Notes under the pieces: model-generated
The model's input: only the letters and a program-made list of their open reading frames with translations
Databases searched by the model: none
Told to the model about the DNA's origin: nothing
Translations under genes and position numbers: made by a program
NCBI GenBank assembly: GCA_900541685.1
Contig: UQKM01000001.1
Span: 1 to 64,000 of the forward strand
Source: an uncultured Collinsella sp.
GTDB taxonomy: Bacteria; Actinomycetota; Coriobacteriia; Coriobacteriales; Coriobacteriaceae
Direction of reading: 5' to 3'
Length of the DNA stretch: 64,000 bases
Shown: positions 25,157 through 33,636 of the stretch, one piece after another
Position numbering within the stretch: position 1 is the stretch's first letter
How the letters are laid out: every line of letters begins with the position of its first letter

Positions 25157-27898
25157 ATGGACAAGACCACACAGGACAGCTTGGCAAAGAAACCCGTCGA
25201 CATGAGGGACAGGATTCTCGAGCATCTCGAGGCCCTCACCTCTGCCGTCTCGCTCGACGACCTTGCCCGTCTGTCCACCTCCGACATCGCCGAGACGCTC
25301 ATCATCTCCAGGAGCCTGGCGAGCCAGTACCTCAACGACCTTGTTCGCGCCGGTCTTGTGGTTAAGGTGGCGGGCAGGCCTGTCCGTTATTTTCATCGCC
25401 GCGCGTTCCAGAAGCGTTTTCAGGTAAAGCTCTCTGCAAGCGAGTATGCCTCGCTCGCCGACCTCATCCAGGCGACGGGAATCGCCGATCACCGCGACTT
25501 CGCGCGTGCCGTGGGCTTCGACATGAGCCTCAGCTCCGTTGTCGAGCAGTGCAAGGCTGCGGTTCAGTACCCTCCGTTTGGCCTGCCCATCCTCTTGAGC
25601 GGCGGCGTGGGTGTCGGTAAGTCTTTCCTTTCTCGCCTTGTGTACGAGTACGGCAAGAACCAGGGCTTGCTGTCCCGCGACTCCTCCTATGTGCGCATCG
25701 ACTGCGCCGGGGTCCCGGACGCCGCCTCGTTCAACGGGCTTCTTGACGAGTCGATCGCGAAAGCGCGCGGGGGTGTGGTCTTTGTCAACGGCATCGAGGC
25801 ACTCTCTCCCTCTGCGATGGAGCACTGCCTTGCGACGGCCCTCGGGCTCGATGCCTCCCAGGATGCGCCGCGCGCTCGCCTCGTTCTTTCGACGACGCTT
25901 TCCGCCGATGACCTGAAGGTTTCCTCGGCCTACAGCAAAATGCCCATCTGTGCCCGCGTCCCCTCACTCAAGGAGCGGACCCCCGAGGAGCGCGAGGATC
26001 TCATCTTGAGCTTCCTGCGCAGCGAGGGGTGCCGAATCGGTTCTGATGTGAAGATCAGCCGCGGCGCATACCGTTGCCTCGTGAACGCGGACTTTTCCGA
26101 TAACATCGCCGGCTTGCGCGCCTGCGTGACGAACTGCTGTGCCAAAGCGTTCCTCAATCGCGAGGGCGACTACGTCGTCGTTCGCCCGTATCTTCTTCCC
26201 AGCGGGCTCCTCTCCTCCGCGCAGATCGATCAACAGCCCGACGATGGCGTTCTGATCGACGCGTCTCTGGATGCCGCCGAGAGCACAGGGCCGGTCGAGC
26301 AGGCGCTCGATGCCCTGTGCTCCCTCGATGAGCGATTCTGCGCCGGGGAGCTCTCTGTCTCCGAGCTTGTCTCGCAAGCTGTCTCCGCTGTGCGCGGCGT
26401 TGAGGATCACTTGATCTTCGACCACGGCGTCGCCTCCTCGAGGTCGCGCGCCTTCGAGCGCGTCGTGGGCGCGGTCCTTGCCGACGCAGGCTCTTCTTAT
26501 GGCATCGAGCTTTCGAGGAAGGTCGCTTTTCTACTGGCCCAGGAGATTTGCCTGCAGTTGTGGCCGGGTATCGGCCTGGCTAAGCGAAAGTCTGCCTGTG
26601 CGGAGCAAATCTCCCATCTCCTCGGTGCCGTGACCTCCGAATTGCCGTTTGCCTCGAGTGTCTCCGATCAGGTCGCCGCAGACGTGGAAGGGGCGCTGGG
26701 AATCTCGCTCGATCACTTCACGAAGACGCTTCTGACGCTGTGCGTCGCATCGGAGTCTCGCGATGCGAAGGCCCTTCGGACGCTCTGCGTCATCTTGTCC
26801 CACGGCTACTCAACGGCGACGAGCATCGCCGACGCGGCGAACCGTATGCTCGGCATGCATGTGTACGAGGCTGTCGACATGCCCTACGACCAGCAGCTGA
26901 AGGACATCGTCGGTCCGCTCCAGCGCCTCGTCGACCGCCATTCCTACTGCACCGGGGTCGTGTTCCTCGTCGACATGGGCTCCTTGGAGGAGGCCTATAA
27001 GGCCCTCGAGAACGTTACCGACTCCACTATCGGCGTGGTGAACAACGTCTCTACCGGTCTTGCGCTCGAGATCGGGGTCGGGCTGCTCGGCGGCAAGTCC
27101 ATCGCCGAGGTTCTTGGCGATGCGACCGCCGCGTGCGTGACGCACTGCAAGGTGATCGAGCGCGTCAACCGTGAGGACGCCATCGTCTTCTGCTCCGAGT
27201 CCGGGGTCGACGCCGCGGAGAGGATACGCCAGCTCGTCTCGCAGAGCCTCCCGCGCACCATAGGCGCGCGCCTGCTCACGAGGCCCTTCAAGCAGCTCGT
27301 CGCGAACGGGTCGAACGACGCCGTTTTCTCCGAGCACCGCGTCTGCGCCGTCATCGGCACGGGAGACCCCGGGGTCGCCTCCGTCCCCTTCGTCGCCCTC
27401 GAGGACATCATGTCGACGGCGTCCGCCTCTAAGGTTGATGCCGTGTTCGGCAGGTGGCTTGACGCTTCCGAGCTCTCTTCTTTCCACGAGAAGCTGCTCT
27501 CGAACATGACGCTGCAGAACGTCATCCGCTCCATCACCATCCTCGACCCGGAGCGGCTATTCCATGAGATCGAGAGCGCCGTGCACGAGCTTCAGCGCAG
27601 GACAGGCGAGAAGATCGGCAGCAACGCCATCATTGGGCTCTACGTTCACCTCTGCTGTCTCGTCGAGCGCCTTGTTACCAGAAACCCCATTGAGACCTAC
27701 GTTGGCCAGGACCGCTTCGAGGAGGAACGCGCCGATTTCATCGAGTCCTTCAGGCAGAGCTTCTCGAGCATCTCGACGCGCTATCGCGTAGAGGTTCCCG
27801 TAAGCGAGATCGCATATGTCTTCGACTACATAAGCGTGAGCGCCGCCCCGGCGCGAGAAGAGCGCCTCGGCTCCTCGGACCTCCTGCTCGACGAGTGA
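25157..27898 (+). CDS. LevR-like PTS-regulated transcriptional regulator
   Basis: 913 residues. Order: N-terminal winged-helix (about 20-80), AAA+-like domain with Walker A SGGVGVGKSF (about 150-160), PRD1 (about 390-500), a mannose-type EIIA-like domain (about 570-700; RHSYCTGVVFLVDMGSLEEA), and C-terminal PRD2 (about 790-900; conserved His in GLYVHLCCLVERL). LevR relatives sense PTS phosphorylation and activate mannose-class PTS genes with sigma-54. Here the GAFTGA sigma-54 contact loop is absent and the Walker B Asp-Glu is replaced (VVFVNGIEAL), so the mechanism probably differs. It directly precedes the PTS operon. GAGGAGG precedes the ATG. Confidence 0.85.
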   Translation: MDKTTQDSLAKKPVDMRDRILEHLEALTSAVSLDDLARLSTSDIAETLIISRSLASQYLNDLVRAGLVVKVAGRPVRYFHRRAFQKRFQVKLSASEYASLADLIQATGIADHRDFARAVGFDMSLSSVVEQCKAAVQYPPFGLPILLSGGVGVGKSFLSRLVYEYGKNQGLLSRDSSYVRIDCAGVPDAASFNGLLDESIAKARGGVVFVNGIEALSPSAMEHCLATALGLDASQDAPRARLVLSTTLSADDLKVSSAYSKMPICARVPSLKERTPEEREDLILSFLRSEGCRIGSDVKISRGAYRCLVNADFSDNIAGLRACVTNCCAKAFLNREGDYVVVRPYLLPSGLLSSAQIDQQPDDGVLIDASLDAAESTGPVEQALDALCSLDERFCAGELSVSELVSQAVSAVRGVEDHLIFDHGVASSRSRAFERVVGAVLADAGSSYGIELSRKVAFLLAQEICLQLWPGIGLAKRKSACAEQISHLLGAVTSELPFASSVSDQVAADVEGALGISLDHFTKTLLTLCVASESRDAKALRTLCVILSHGYSTATSIADAANRMLGMHVYEAVDMPYDQQLKDIVGPLQRLVDRHSYCTGVVFLVDMGSLEEAYKALENVTDSTIGVVNNVSTGLALEIGVGLLGGKSIAEVLGDATAACVTHCKVIERVNREDAIVFCSESGVDAAERIRQLVSQSLPRTIGARLLTRPFKQLVANGSNDAVFSEHRVCAVIGTGDPGVASVPFVALEDIMSTASASKVDAVFGRWLDASELSSFHEKLLSNMTLQNVIRSITILDPERLFHEIESAVHELQRRTGEKIGSNAIIGLYVHLCCLVERLVTRNPIETYVGQDRFEEERADFIESFRQSFSSISTRYRVEVPVSEIAYVFDYISVSAAPAREERLGSSDLLLDE

Positions 27899-28021
27899 CC
27901 TTCCCCACGCCGCCGCAAGCTGACCGCGCGTCCTCAATAATCCGATAACCCCTTGCCCGGCGCGAATCCGGATAGCGCCGAGGCAGTACCGAACGCAAAA
28001 CTTCATTTGATAGGAGCAAAC

Positions 28022-28495
28022 ATGAGTGTTGTTATGGCACGAATCGACAATCGCCTGCTTCACGGCATCATCGTGACGCAGTGGGCCCCGGTGTCGGGCG
28101 CGACCCGAGTCATGGTCATCGACGACAAGGTCGCCGGCGACGAGGTCCTGAAGTCCACCATGAGGATGGCGCGCCCCGCGGGCATGGCCGTTTCGATCAT
28201 CTCCGAGCAGACCGCGCTCAAGAACTTCGCCGCGGGCAAGTACGACCGCGAGAAGGTCTTCGTCATCGCCAAGGAGCCCGAGACGATGCTTCGCCTGGTC
28301 GAGTCGGGCGTCGAGCTCCCGTCGCTGGTCGTCGGCGGCTCGCTCGTCAAGGAGGACGGCATCCAGCTCACCCAGCGCGCCTACGCCTCCGCCGAGAACG
28401 TCCAGAGCTACAAGGCGCTCATCGCCCGTGGCGTCAAGGTGACGGCCCAGTTCGTGCCCGCCGACAAGCCCGTCTCCGTCGCAGACCTCATCTAA
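28022..28495 (+). CDS. PTS EIIB, mannose/fructose/sorbose class
   Basis: 157 residues. MARIDNRLLHGIIVTQW carries the phospho-accepting His (residue 14) in the usual RxDxRLxHG context. It passes phosphate from EIIA to the incoming sugar at EIICD. The ATG at 28022 has TAGGAGC upstream; a longer frame would read through the spacer after the regulator. First gene of the PTS operon. Confidence 0.93.
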   Translation: MSVVMARIDNRLLHGIIVTQWAPVSGATRVMVIDDKVAGDEVLKSTMRMARPAGMAVSIISEQTALKNFAAGKYDREKVFVIAKEPETMLRLVESGVELPSLVVGGSLVKEDGIQLTQRAYASAENVQSYKALIARGVKVTAQFVPADKPVSVADLI

Positions 28496-28504
28496 GGGGG
28501 AAAT

Positions 28505-29290
28505 ATGGTCAACTTCACTATCCTGCAGGTCGTCCTTTTGACCCTGCTGGCCTTCATCAAGCACGTGGACTACTACGGCATCCCGATGATCTTCGTCAAT
28601 TACGCCGTTTTCTGGGGCCTCATCACCGGAGTCGTCATGGGCGACTGGAAGACCGGCCTTGTCATCGGCGGCACCATTCAGCTCATGCAGCTCGGCGTCG
28701 CGGGCTTCGGCGGCTCCTCCATTCCCGACTACGGCACGATGGCCATCATCGCCACCGCCTACGGCGTGACCCTGGGCTCCGACACGGGCCTCGCCATCGG
28801 CCTGCCGGTCGGCATGCTCGGCATCCAGCTCGACGTCGTCGCCAAGATCCTCAACGGCTTTGTCGTCGAGAAGTCCCAGAAGTTCTGCAACGAGGGTAAG
28901 TTCAATCAGATGAACGCCATCCTGTGGGTCTGCCCCGCGCTCTTCGGCCTGTGCGCCGCCCTGCCCGTCTTTGTCTCCGTGACGCTCGGCCAGCCCGCCG
29001 TCAACTGGCTCCTCGAGGTCATGCCCCAGTGGTTCCTCTCCGGCCTCACCCTCGCCGGCAAGATGCTCCCGGCCGTCGGTATCGCCATGCTGCTCCGCTA
29101 CATGCCCACCGGCAAGTACTTCCAGTACCTGCTCGCCGGCTTCTTCCTCTCGGCCTTCCTGAACGTGCCCATCATCGGCGCCGCCATCGTCGGCGTTGCC
29201 CTCGCGATTGCGTTCTACCAGCGTGCCGAGAGGGACACCGAGCTCGCCGCCCACGCTTCCGCAGACGCCTTCATCGGAGAGGATGAGTAA
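28505..29290 (+). CDS. PTS EIIC, mannose class
   Basis: 261 residues, strongly hydrophobic with about six to eight membrane segments. The pattern ITGVVMGDWKTGLVIGGTIQLMQLGVAGFGG and DYGTMAIIATAYGV is that of ManY/LevF/SorA-type EIIC. It forms the translocation channel with EIID, which begins 2 bases downstream. AAGGGGGAAAT precedes the ATG. Confidence 0.93.
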   Translation: MVNFTILQVVLLTLLAFIKHVDYYGIPMIFVNYAVFWGLITGVVMGDWKTGLVIGGTIQLMQLGVAGFGGSSIPDYGTMAIIATAYGVTLGSDTGLAIGLPVGMLGIQLDVVAKILNGFVVEKSQKFCNEGKFNQMNAILWVCPALFGLCAALPVFVSVTLGQPAVNWLLEVMPQWFLSGLTLAGKMLPAVGIAMLLRYMPTGKYFQYLLAGFFLSAFLNVPIIGAAIVGVALAIAFYQRAERDTELAAHASADAFIGEDE

Positions 29291-29292
29291 CC

Positions 29293-30126
29293 ATGGAAAA
29301 CGAGAACATCACCGCCGTCGCCGAGGGCAAGCCCTCCGGCTACAAGGTCACCAAGAAGGACCTGCGCAACGCGAACTGGCGCTGGCTCATGAGCGTGTGC
29401 ACCTTCAACTACCAGACCCAGCAGGGCGCCTCAGTCGCCTACGCCCTCTCGCCGGTCCTGAGGAAGATCTACACGAACGACGAGGACTATAAGCAAGCGC
29501 TCAACAACCACTTCCGCTACTACAACACCCAGCCTTGGCTCGCCGCCATCATCCTTGGCGCCTGCGTGGCCATGGAGGAGCGCGACGGCCTAGCGGCGGC
29601 GGACGCCGTCCAAGACCTGAAGATCGGCACCATGGGACCGCTCGCCGGCGTTGGCGACTCCCTGCTCATGACCATGATCCCGACCATCATGGGCTCCATC
29701 GCCGCCTACATGGCCATCGAGGGCAACCCCGTGGGAGCCGGCATCTGGTTCGCGCTCATCCTGGCCATCTTCTGGGTCCGCATGCACGCCCTCGAGTTCG
29801 GCTACAAGCAGGGCGTGAAGCTCGTCACCGACTTCAGCGAGAAGCTTCCCAACCTCACTGCCGCCGCCTCCGTGCTCGGCCTCACCGTGGTCGGCTGCCT
29901 CATCGCCTCGGTCATCGGCGTCACCTGCCCGATTAGCTTCAGCTTCGGCGACGTCGCGATGGAGATTCAGCCGCTGCTCGACAAGATCCTGCCTGCCATG
30001 ATCCCCGCCGCCATCACGGGAAGCGCGTATTACCTTCTTACCAAGAAGAACGCGAGCATGACGGCCCTCATCCTCGTGGTGATCGTCCTCGCGATGGTCG
30101 CCTCCGCCGCCGGCATCCTCGCCTAG
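29293..30126 (+). CDS. PTS EIID, mannose class
   Basis: 277 residues. The N-terminal half is cytoplasmic-looking (KKDLRNANWRWLMSVCTFNYQTQQG, then LRKIYTNDEDYKQALNNHFRYYNTQPW) and the C-terminal half has membrane helices, with GPLAGVGDSLLMTMIPTIMG as the family signature. EIID is unique to mannose-class systems and completes the EIICD permease. Confidence 0.93.
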   Translation: MENENITAVAEGKPSGYKVTKKDLRNANWRWLMSVCTFNYQTQQGASVAYALSPVLRKIYTNDEDYKQALNNHFRYYNTQPWLAAIILGACVAMEERDGLAAADAVQDLKIGTMGPLAGVGDSLLMTMIPTIMGSIAAYMAIEGNPVGAGIWFALILAIFWVRMHALEFGYKQGVKLVTDFSEKLPNLTAAASVLGLTVVGCLIASVIGVTCPISFSFGDVAMEIQPLLDKILPAMIPAAITGSAYYLLTKKNASMTALILVVIVLAMVASAAGILA

Positions 30127-30152
30127 CTTCGACCCAAGAGATTGGTGAATCA

Positions 30153-30551
30153 ATGAGAAAGATAGTTGTGGCGAGCCATTCCCTTCTCGCCCAGGGCTTC
30201 AAGGACACCCTCGAGTTCCTTACGGGTAAGGGCGACGCCGTCAACGCCGTGTGCGCCTACGTGAACGACAACGGCGAGGGGCTCGACGCGGCGGTCGAGG
30301 CGGCTCTTTCGGGCACTGACGAGGTCGTCGTCCTCACCGACGCGTACGGCGGCAGCGTGAACCAGCGCTTTTCCCGCTTCGCCTCCGACCGGATCCACGT
30401 GATCGCGGGTGTCAACCTCCCGCTCGCCATGACGGTCGCGCTCGCGCGCCCCGACGAGAAACTCGACTTCGACGCCCTCGTCAACGAGGCGCGCCAGCAG
30501 ATCATCTACGTGAACGGTGCCAGTTCCGCCGAGTGCGACGACGACGAATAG
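30153..30551 (+). CDS. PTS EIIA, mannose class
   Basis: 132 residues. MRKIVVASHSLLAQGFKDTLEF carries the phospho-His at residue 9 in the ASHS context. It receives phosphate from HPr and passes it to EIIB. It follows EIID by 26 bases. The related EIIA-like domain in the upstream regulator suggests both are read by the same phosphorylation circuit. Confidence 0.9.
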   Translation: MRKIVVASHSLLAQGFKDTLEFLTGKGDAVNAVCAYVNDNGEGLDAAVEAALSGTDEVVVLTDAYGGSVNQRFSRFASDRIHVIAGVNLPLAMTVALARPDEKLDFDALVNEARQQIIYVNGASSAECDDDE

Positions 30552-30563
30552 AGGAGGTCGACG

Positions 30564-31688
30564 ATGAGAGAGTTCCTTAAGGACGTGTGGATGCACGGCG
30601 GTGAGGAAAGCCGCGCCATCACCCCCGAGAACATCACGGGCGAGAAGGGCCGCGCCGCCATGTCGGCCAGCCACCTCGGCGTCGGCCGCAAGGGCTCGTG
30701 CTGCGTGCCCCTTGAGTCCGGCGAGACCATCACGCTCGCGGACATCGAGGGCCCCGGCATCATCCGCCACATCTGGATGACCGTCCCCGACAAGACCGCC
30801 GTTGGCAGCTTCGTCATGCGTGACCTCGTGCTGCGCTTCTACTGGGACGACGAGGAGACCCCCTCGGTCGAGTGCCCTGTCGGCGACTTCTTCTGCAACG
30901 GCTTCGGTGAGCGCGCCATCGTCAACTCGATGCCCATCTGCGTGAACCCGACGGGCGGCATGAACTGCTACTTCGAGATGCCCTTCAGGAAGCACGCCAA
31001 GGTCACGCTTACGAGCGAGCACCCCGGGTTCATTAAGTACATCTTCTACACGTTCAACTACGCGCTCACCGACGTGCCGGACGACGCCATGTACTTCCAC
31101 GCCCGCTTTAACCGCGAGCGCAGCACCCGCAGGGGCGTCGACTACACCGTGCTCGACGGCGTGCGCGGCAAGGGCTACTACGTCGGCACCTACATGGCCC
31201 TGTGCGCCCTGGAGCGCTATTGGTGGGGCGAGGGCGAGATGAAGTTCTTCCTCGACGGCGACGAGGAGTTCCCCACGGTCACCTCGACGGGAGCCGAGGA
31301 CTACTTCGGCGGTGCCTGGGCCTTCCTCGACAGGCCGCCCCACGCGCTGCCCGAGGCGCAGTGCTTCAACACGCTGTTCGCCGGCTACCCGTACCGCTCG
31401 ACGCGCGACGCCACGCGCGACCGCTTCAGCGCGGGCAAGCCGAACCCGAATCCGATGCTCGCGACTAACGACGACGCGCTGCCCAGGCACGGCCTCTACA
31501 GGTGGCACCTTCCCGACCCGATCTCGTTCAAGGAGGACCTGCGCGTGACGTTCCAGGACCTCGGCAACGACGACATCAAGCTCTACGAGCGCGAGGACGA
31601 CATCTCCACCGTCGCCTACTGGTACCAAAGCGAGCCGCACGCCGTGCTCGCCCCGTTTGCCGCGAGGCAGGACCGCGTGCCCAGGTAG
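30564..31688 (+). CDS. GH172 (DUF2961) glycoside hydrolase
   Basis: 374 residues, no signal peptide, so cytoplasmic. Segments GRKGSCCVPLESGETITLADIEGPGIIRHIWMT and TSTGAEDYFGGAWAF are typical of DUF2961. This family, now GH172, includes a bifidobacterial difructose dianhydride I synthase/hydrolase and D-arabinan-degrading enzymes. With a PTS before it and a fructokinase-like ROK gene after it, a role in cleaving an imported fructose-containing or furanoside oligosaccharide is likely. The exact bond is not determined. GAGGAGG precedes the ATG. Confidence 0.85.
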   Translation: MREFLKDVWMHGGEESRAITPENITGEKGRAAMSASHLGVGRKGSCCVPLESGETITLADIEGPGIIRHIWMTVPDKTAVGSFVMRDLVLRFYWDDEETPSVECPVGDFFCNGFGERAIVNSMPICVNPTGGMNCYFEMPFRKHAKVTLTSEHPGFIKYIFYTFNYALTDVPDDAMYFHARFNRERSTRRGVDYTVLDGVRGKGYYVGTYMALCALERYWWGEGEMKFFLDGDEEFPTVTSTGAEDYFGGAWAFLDRPPHALPEAQCFNTLFAGYPYRSTRDATRDRFSAGKPNPNPMLATNDDALPRHGLYRWHLPDPISFKEDLRVTFQDLGNDDIKLYEREDDISTVAYWYQSEPHAVLAPFAARQDRVPR

Positions 31689-31767
31689 GGTCGCCTCGAA
31701 ACAAGCCAACGTTATGGGCGCCCGCGGTTGACCATGACTGCGGGCGTCCCTTTGTAAGGAGGATCAC

Positions 31768-32652
31768 ATGAGCGAAAAGCAAATGAGGCTCGGCGCCCTC
31801 GAAGCCGGCGGGACCAAGATGGTCTGTGCCGTGGTGTCCGGCGACGGCGAGGTCCTCGACCGTATGGAGACCCCGACGCTTACGCCCGCCGAGACCGTCC
31901 CGCAGATGATCGAGTGGTTCACCGCCCGCGATGTGGACGCGTTGGGCATCGGCGCCTTCGGCCCGACCTGCGTCGACCCCAACGACGAGCGCTGCGGCTC
32001 CATCCTCCAGACGCCCAAGCTCGCGTGGCGAGGCCATGGTCTTCGTGCCGCGTTCGCCGACGACCTCGGGATTCCGGTGGCCTACGACACGGACGTTAAC
32101 GTTGCCTGCCTCGGCGAAGTGGTCTTCGGCTGCTGCAAGGGGCTCGAGGACGCCGTCTACGTGACCATCGGCACCGGCGTGGGCGCGGGCGTCATGTGCG
32201 CGGGCAGACTCCTTCACGGTATGCTGCACCCCGAGGCCGGTCACATGCTGGTAAGGACCCGTCCCACCGAGGAGGGACGCTGCGTCTGCCCGAGCCACGC
32301 GAGCTGTCTCGAGGGGCTCGCCTCCGGCCCCGCCATCGCCGCGCGCTGGGGAAAGCCCGCGGCCGAGCTCGCGGACAACGATGAGGTGTGGGCGCTCGAG
32401 GGGGATTATCTGGGGCAGATGTGCGCGAACCTCGTGCTCATGTACTCGCCTCGCCGCATCGTCCTCGGCGGCGGCGTGATGCACCAGGAGCAGCTCTACG
32501 GCATCGTCCGCAAGAAGACCCTCGAATATCTGGGTGGCTACATCCAGACCGCCGAGCTTAAGGACATGGAGAGCTACATCTGCGCCCCGGGCTGCGGCGG
32601 CGACCAAGGAATCCTCGGCGCGGCCGAGCTGGCAAGAAGGGCGCTCGCGTAA
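31768..32652 (+). CDS. ROK-family sugar kinase, fructokinase-like
   Basis: 294 residues. LGALEAGGTKMVCAVV is the ATP-binding start seen in ScrK/YdhR-type fructokinases, YVTIGTGVGAGV is the second phosphate loop, and HPEAGHMLVRTRP with CVCPSHASCLEG forms the ROK zinc site (His, three Cys). It probably makes fructose-6-phosphate from fructose released by the GH172 enzyme; mannose or glucose cannot be excluded. TAAGGAGG precedes the ATG. Last gene of the operon. Confidence 0.88.
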   Translation: MSEKQMRLGALEAGGTKMVCAVVSGDGEVLDRMETPTLTPAETVPQMIEWFTARDVDALGIGAFGPTCVDPNDERCGSILQTPKLAWRGHGLRAAFADDLGIPVAYDTDVNVACLGEVVFGCCKGLEDAVYVTIGTGVGAGVMCAGRLLHGMLHPEAGHMLVRTRPTEEGRCVCPSHASCLEGLASGPAIAARWGKPAAELADNDEVWALEGDYLGQMCANLVLMYSPRRIVLGGGVMHQEQLYGIVRKKTLEYLGGYIQTAELKDMESYICAPGCGGDQGILGAAELARRALA

Positions 32653-32684
32653 CTTGCGCTCTCTCCGCCATACAACGCGTTAAG

Positions 32685-32734
32685 AAAAGACGAGCGCTTC
32701 TTGCCAATTGAGCGGCAAGAAGTGCTCGTCTTTT
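32685..32734. terminator. Bidirectional terminator after the ROK kinase
   Basis: GACGAGCGCTTCTTGCC pairs with GGCAAGAAGTGCTCGTC at 16 of 17 positions, with A-rich sequence before and TTTTGC after. It serves the PTS operon and the minus-strand degV fragment. Confidence 0.9.
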
Positions 32735-32767
32735 GCATTTGTTTTTGGGCAGGACGCCCCGCCTCCA

Positions 32768-32988
32768 CTAGAGTCCCTGGACCGCCACACCCACGAGGTT
32801 TGGACCGGTGTGGACAAGAAGCGCGGGGCTGATGTCGGAGCGGACGACCTCCACCGCGTTGGCCACGCGCTCGCACAGGGCCTGCTCCATACGGTCGTAG
32901 AGGTCGGCGTGGGCCGAGGTGCGGCTCGCGGCAAAGCGCACCTTGGGGTGCTTCTCGACGATGGCGGCGATGAGCTTGACCTCGGTGC
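32768..32988 (-). pseudogene. 3' fragment of a DegV-family gene
   Basis: About 73 codons on the minus strand read EVKLIAAIVEKHPKVRFAAS and end in SDISPALLVHTGPNLVGVAV, which resembles the C-terminus of DegV fatty-acid-binding proteins (E/S-IGPVIGxHTGPGALGV). The N-terminal domain is missing; upstream is an IS200 remnant in another frame. DegV proteins deliver fatty acids to fatty-acid kinase; this fragment cannot do so. The family call is by pattern only. Confidence 0.55.
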
Positions 32989-33195
32989 GATGCGGTGCTT
33001 GCACAGCCATTTCGTGTGCGCGAGGCTGTTGGCTTTCTGGGCCACAGCAATCACCTTCCCCCTAGTATGATGACCTGAACAATCCTCATGCTAGGGGGAA
33101 GGTTTTTGTCGCGTAGCGGAAATTGGCCTCCACCCGCTGAGCGGGTGGCTTTCTATGCCGCGCGTGCCGCGCGGCACGGACTAAAGTCCATGAAT
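32989..33195 (-). mobile_element. IS200-type element remnant (left end and start of tnpA)
   Basis: From GTG 33054 the minus strand encodes KANSLAHTKWLCKHRI, the conserved start of IS200 TnpA (usually HTKWLCKYHIVF), before the frame is lost in the degV fragment. Upstream, 17-base arms (33054-33070, 33086-33102; 16 of 17 paired) enclose the ribosome-binding site GGGGGAAGG, matching the IS200 hairpin that hides the tnpA start. Further out are CCACCCGC-TGA-GCGGGTGG and GGACTAAAGTCC palindromes, as expected for IS200/IS605 ends. Confidence 0.75.
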
Positions 33196-33228
33196 AAAAA
33201 CGAGGAAGGCCACGTCCGGCCTCCCTCG
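33196..33228 (-). terminator. Minus-strand terminator at the IS200 remnant end
   Basis: Read on the minus strand, CGAGGGAGGCC-GGACGT-GGCCTTCCTCG is followed by TTTTTATT. No minus-strand gene lies upstream. IS200 elements are known to carry an end-located terminator that blocks read-through into tnpA, which would explain it. Confidence 0.6.
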
Positions 33229-33552
33229 CAAAGGGTCTCTGATTACTCCCACTCATTGGGGACAGACTTAAATGAGTGCTCTTGAAATGCCGGCGCCTGG
33301 GGACGTTCTTTTTCTGTCTGCAGTTTGGAACGTTCCTTTTCTGTCGGCAGTTTGGGACGGTCCTTAGAGCTGCAGCGCGCCATGAGCGACGAGGCGAAGC
33401 GGATCATCCTGTCTTTTGAGTTCTAAGCATAAGCCCCTGTCTCTGAGCAATGACCGGTTCGCATTTGTGCGTATTTGCGTGCGTGGGATTGCGTGAATAT
33501 GCGTATAGATGCGCCGTTTACGGGACAAAAATGACCGTTTAGCGGTGAGATA
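33229..33552. other. Intergenic stretch with a short tandem repeat
   Basis: No gene is seen. 33301-33353 holds two copies of a 26/27-base unit (GGACGTTCTTTTTCTGTC and GGAACGTTCCTTTTCTGTCG, each ending GCAGTTT) followed by the beginning of a third (GGGACGGTCC). The rest has runs of TGCG-rich sequence leading to the operator at 33553. Confidence 0.55.
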
Positions 33553-33586
33553 CGCACAAACACGCACAGACGCGCGTGTTTGTGCG
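33553..33586. promoter_or_regulatory. 13-bp inverted repeat, candidate operator
   Basis: CGCACAAACACGC (33553-33565) and GCGTGTTTGTGCG (33574-33586) are perfect reverse complements with an 8-base spacer. The site lies 50 bases before the start of the oxidoreductase gene. The DeoR-family repressor encoded in the same operon is the natural candidate to bind it; this is inference. Related GTGCGTATTTGCG sequences lie just upstream. Confidence 0.55.
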
Positions 33587-33636
33587 AATATAGAGCTATC
33601 CGAAATGCAAGACGTTCTATGACACAGGAGGCACAT

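Noticed and set aside
27899..28021. Sigma-54 promoter for the PTS operon
   Set aside because: No GG-N10-GC element of acceptable quality is present, and the regulator lacks the sigma-54 contact loop.
33115..33195. OMEGA (TnpB) guide RNA end
   Set aside because: Palindromes fit IS200/IS605 ends, but no tnpB or IscB gene is nearby and tnpA start plus its leader hairpin explain them.
33088..33285. 65-codon frame over the IS200 end
   Set aside because: Covers palindromes and a terminator; no start signal.
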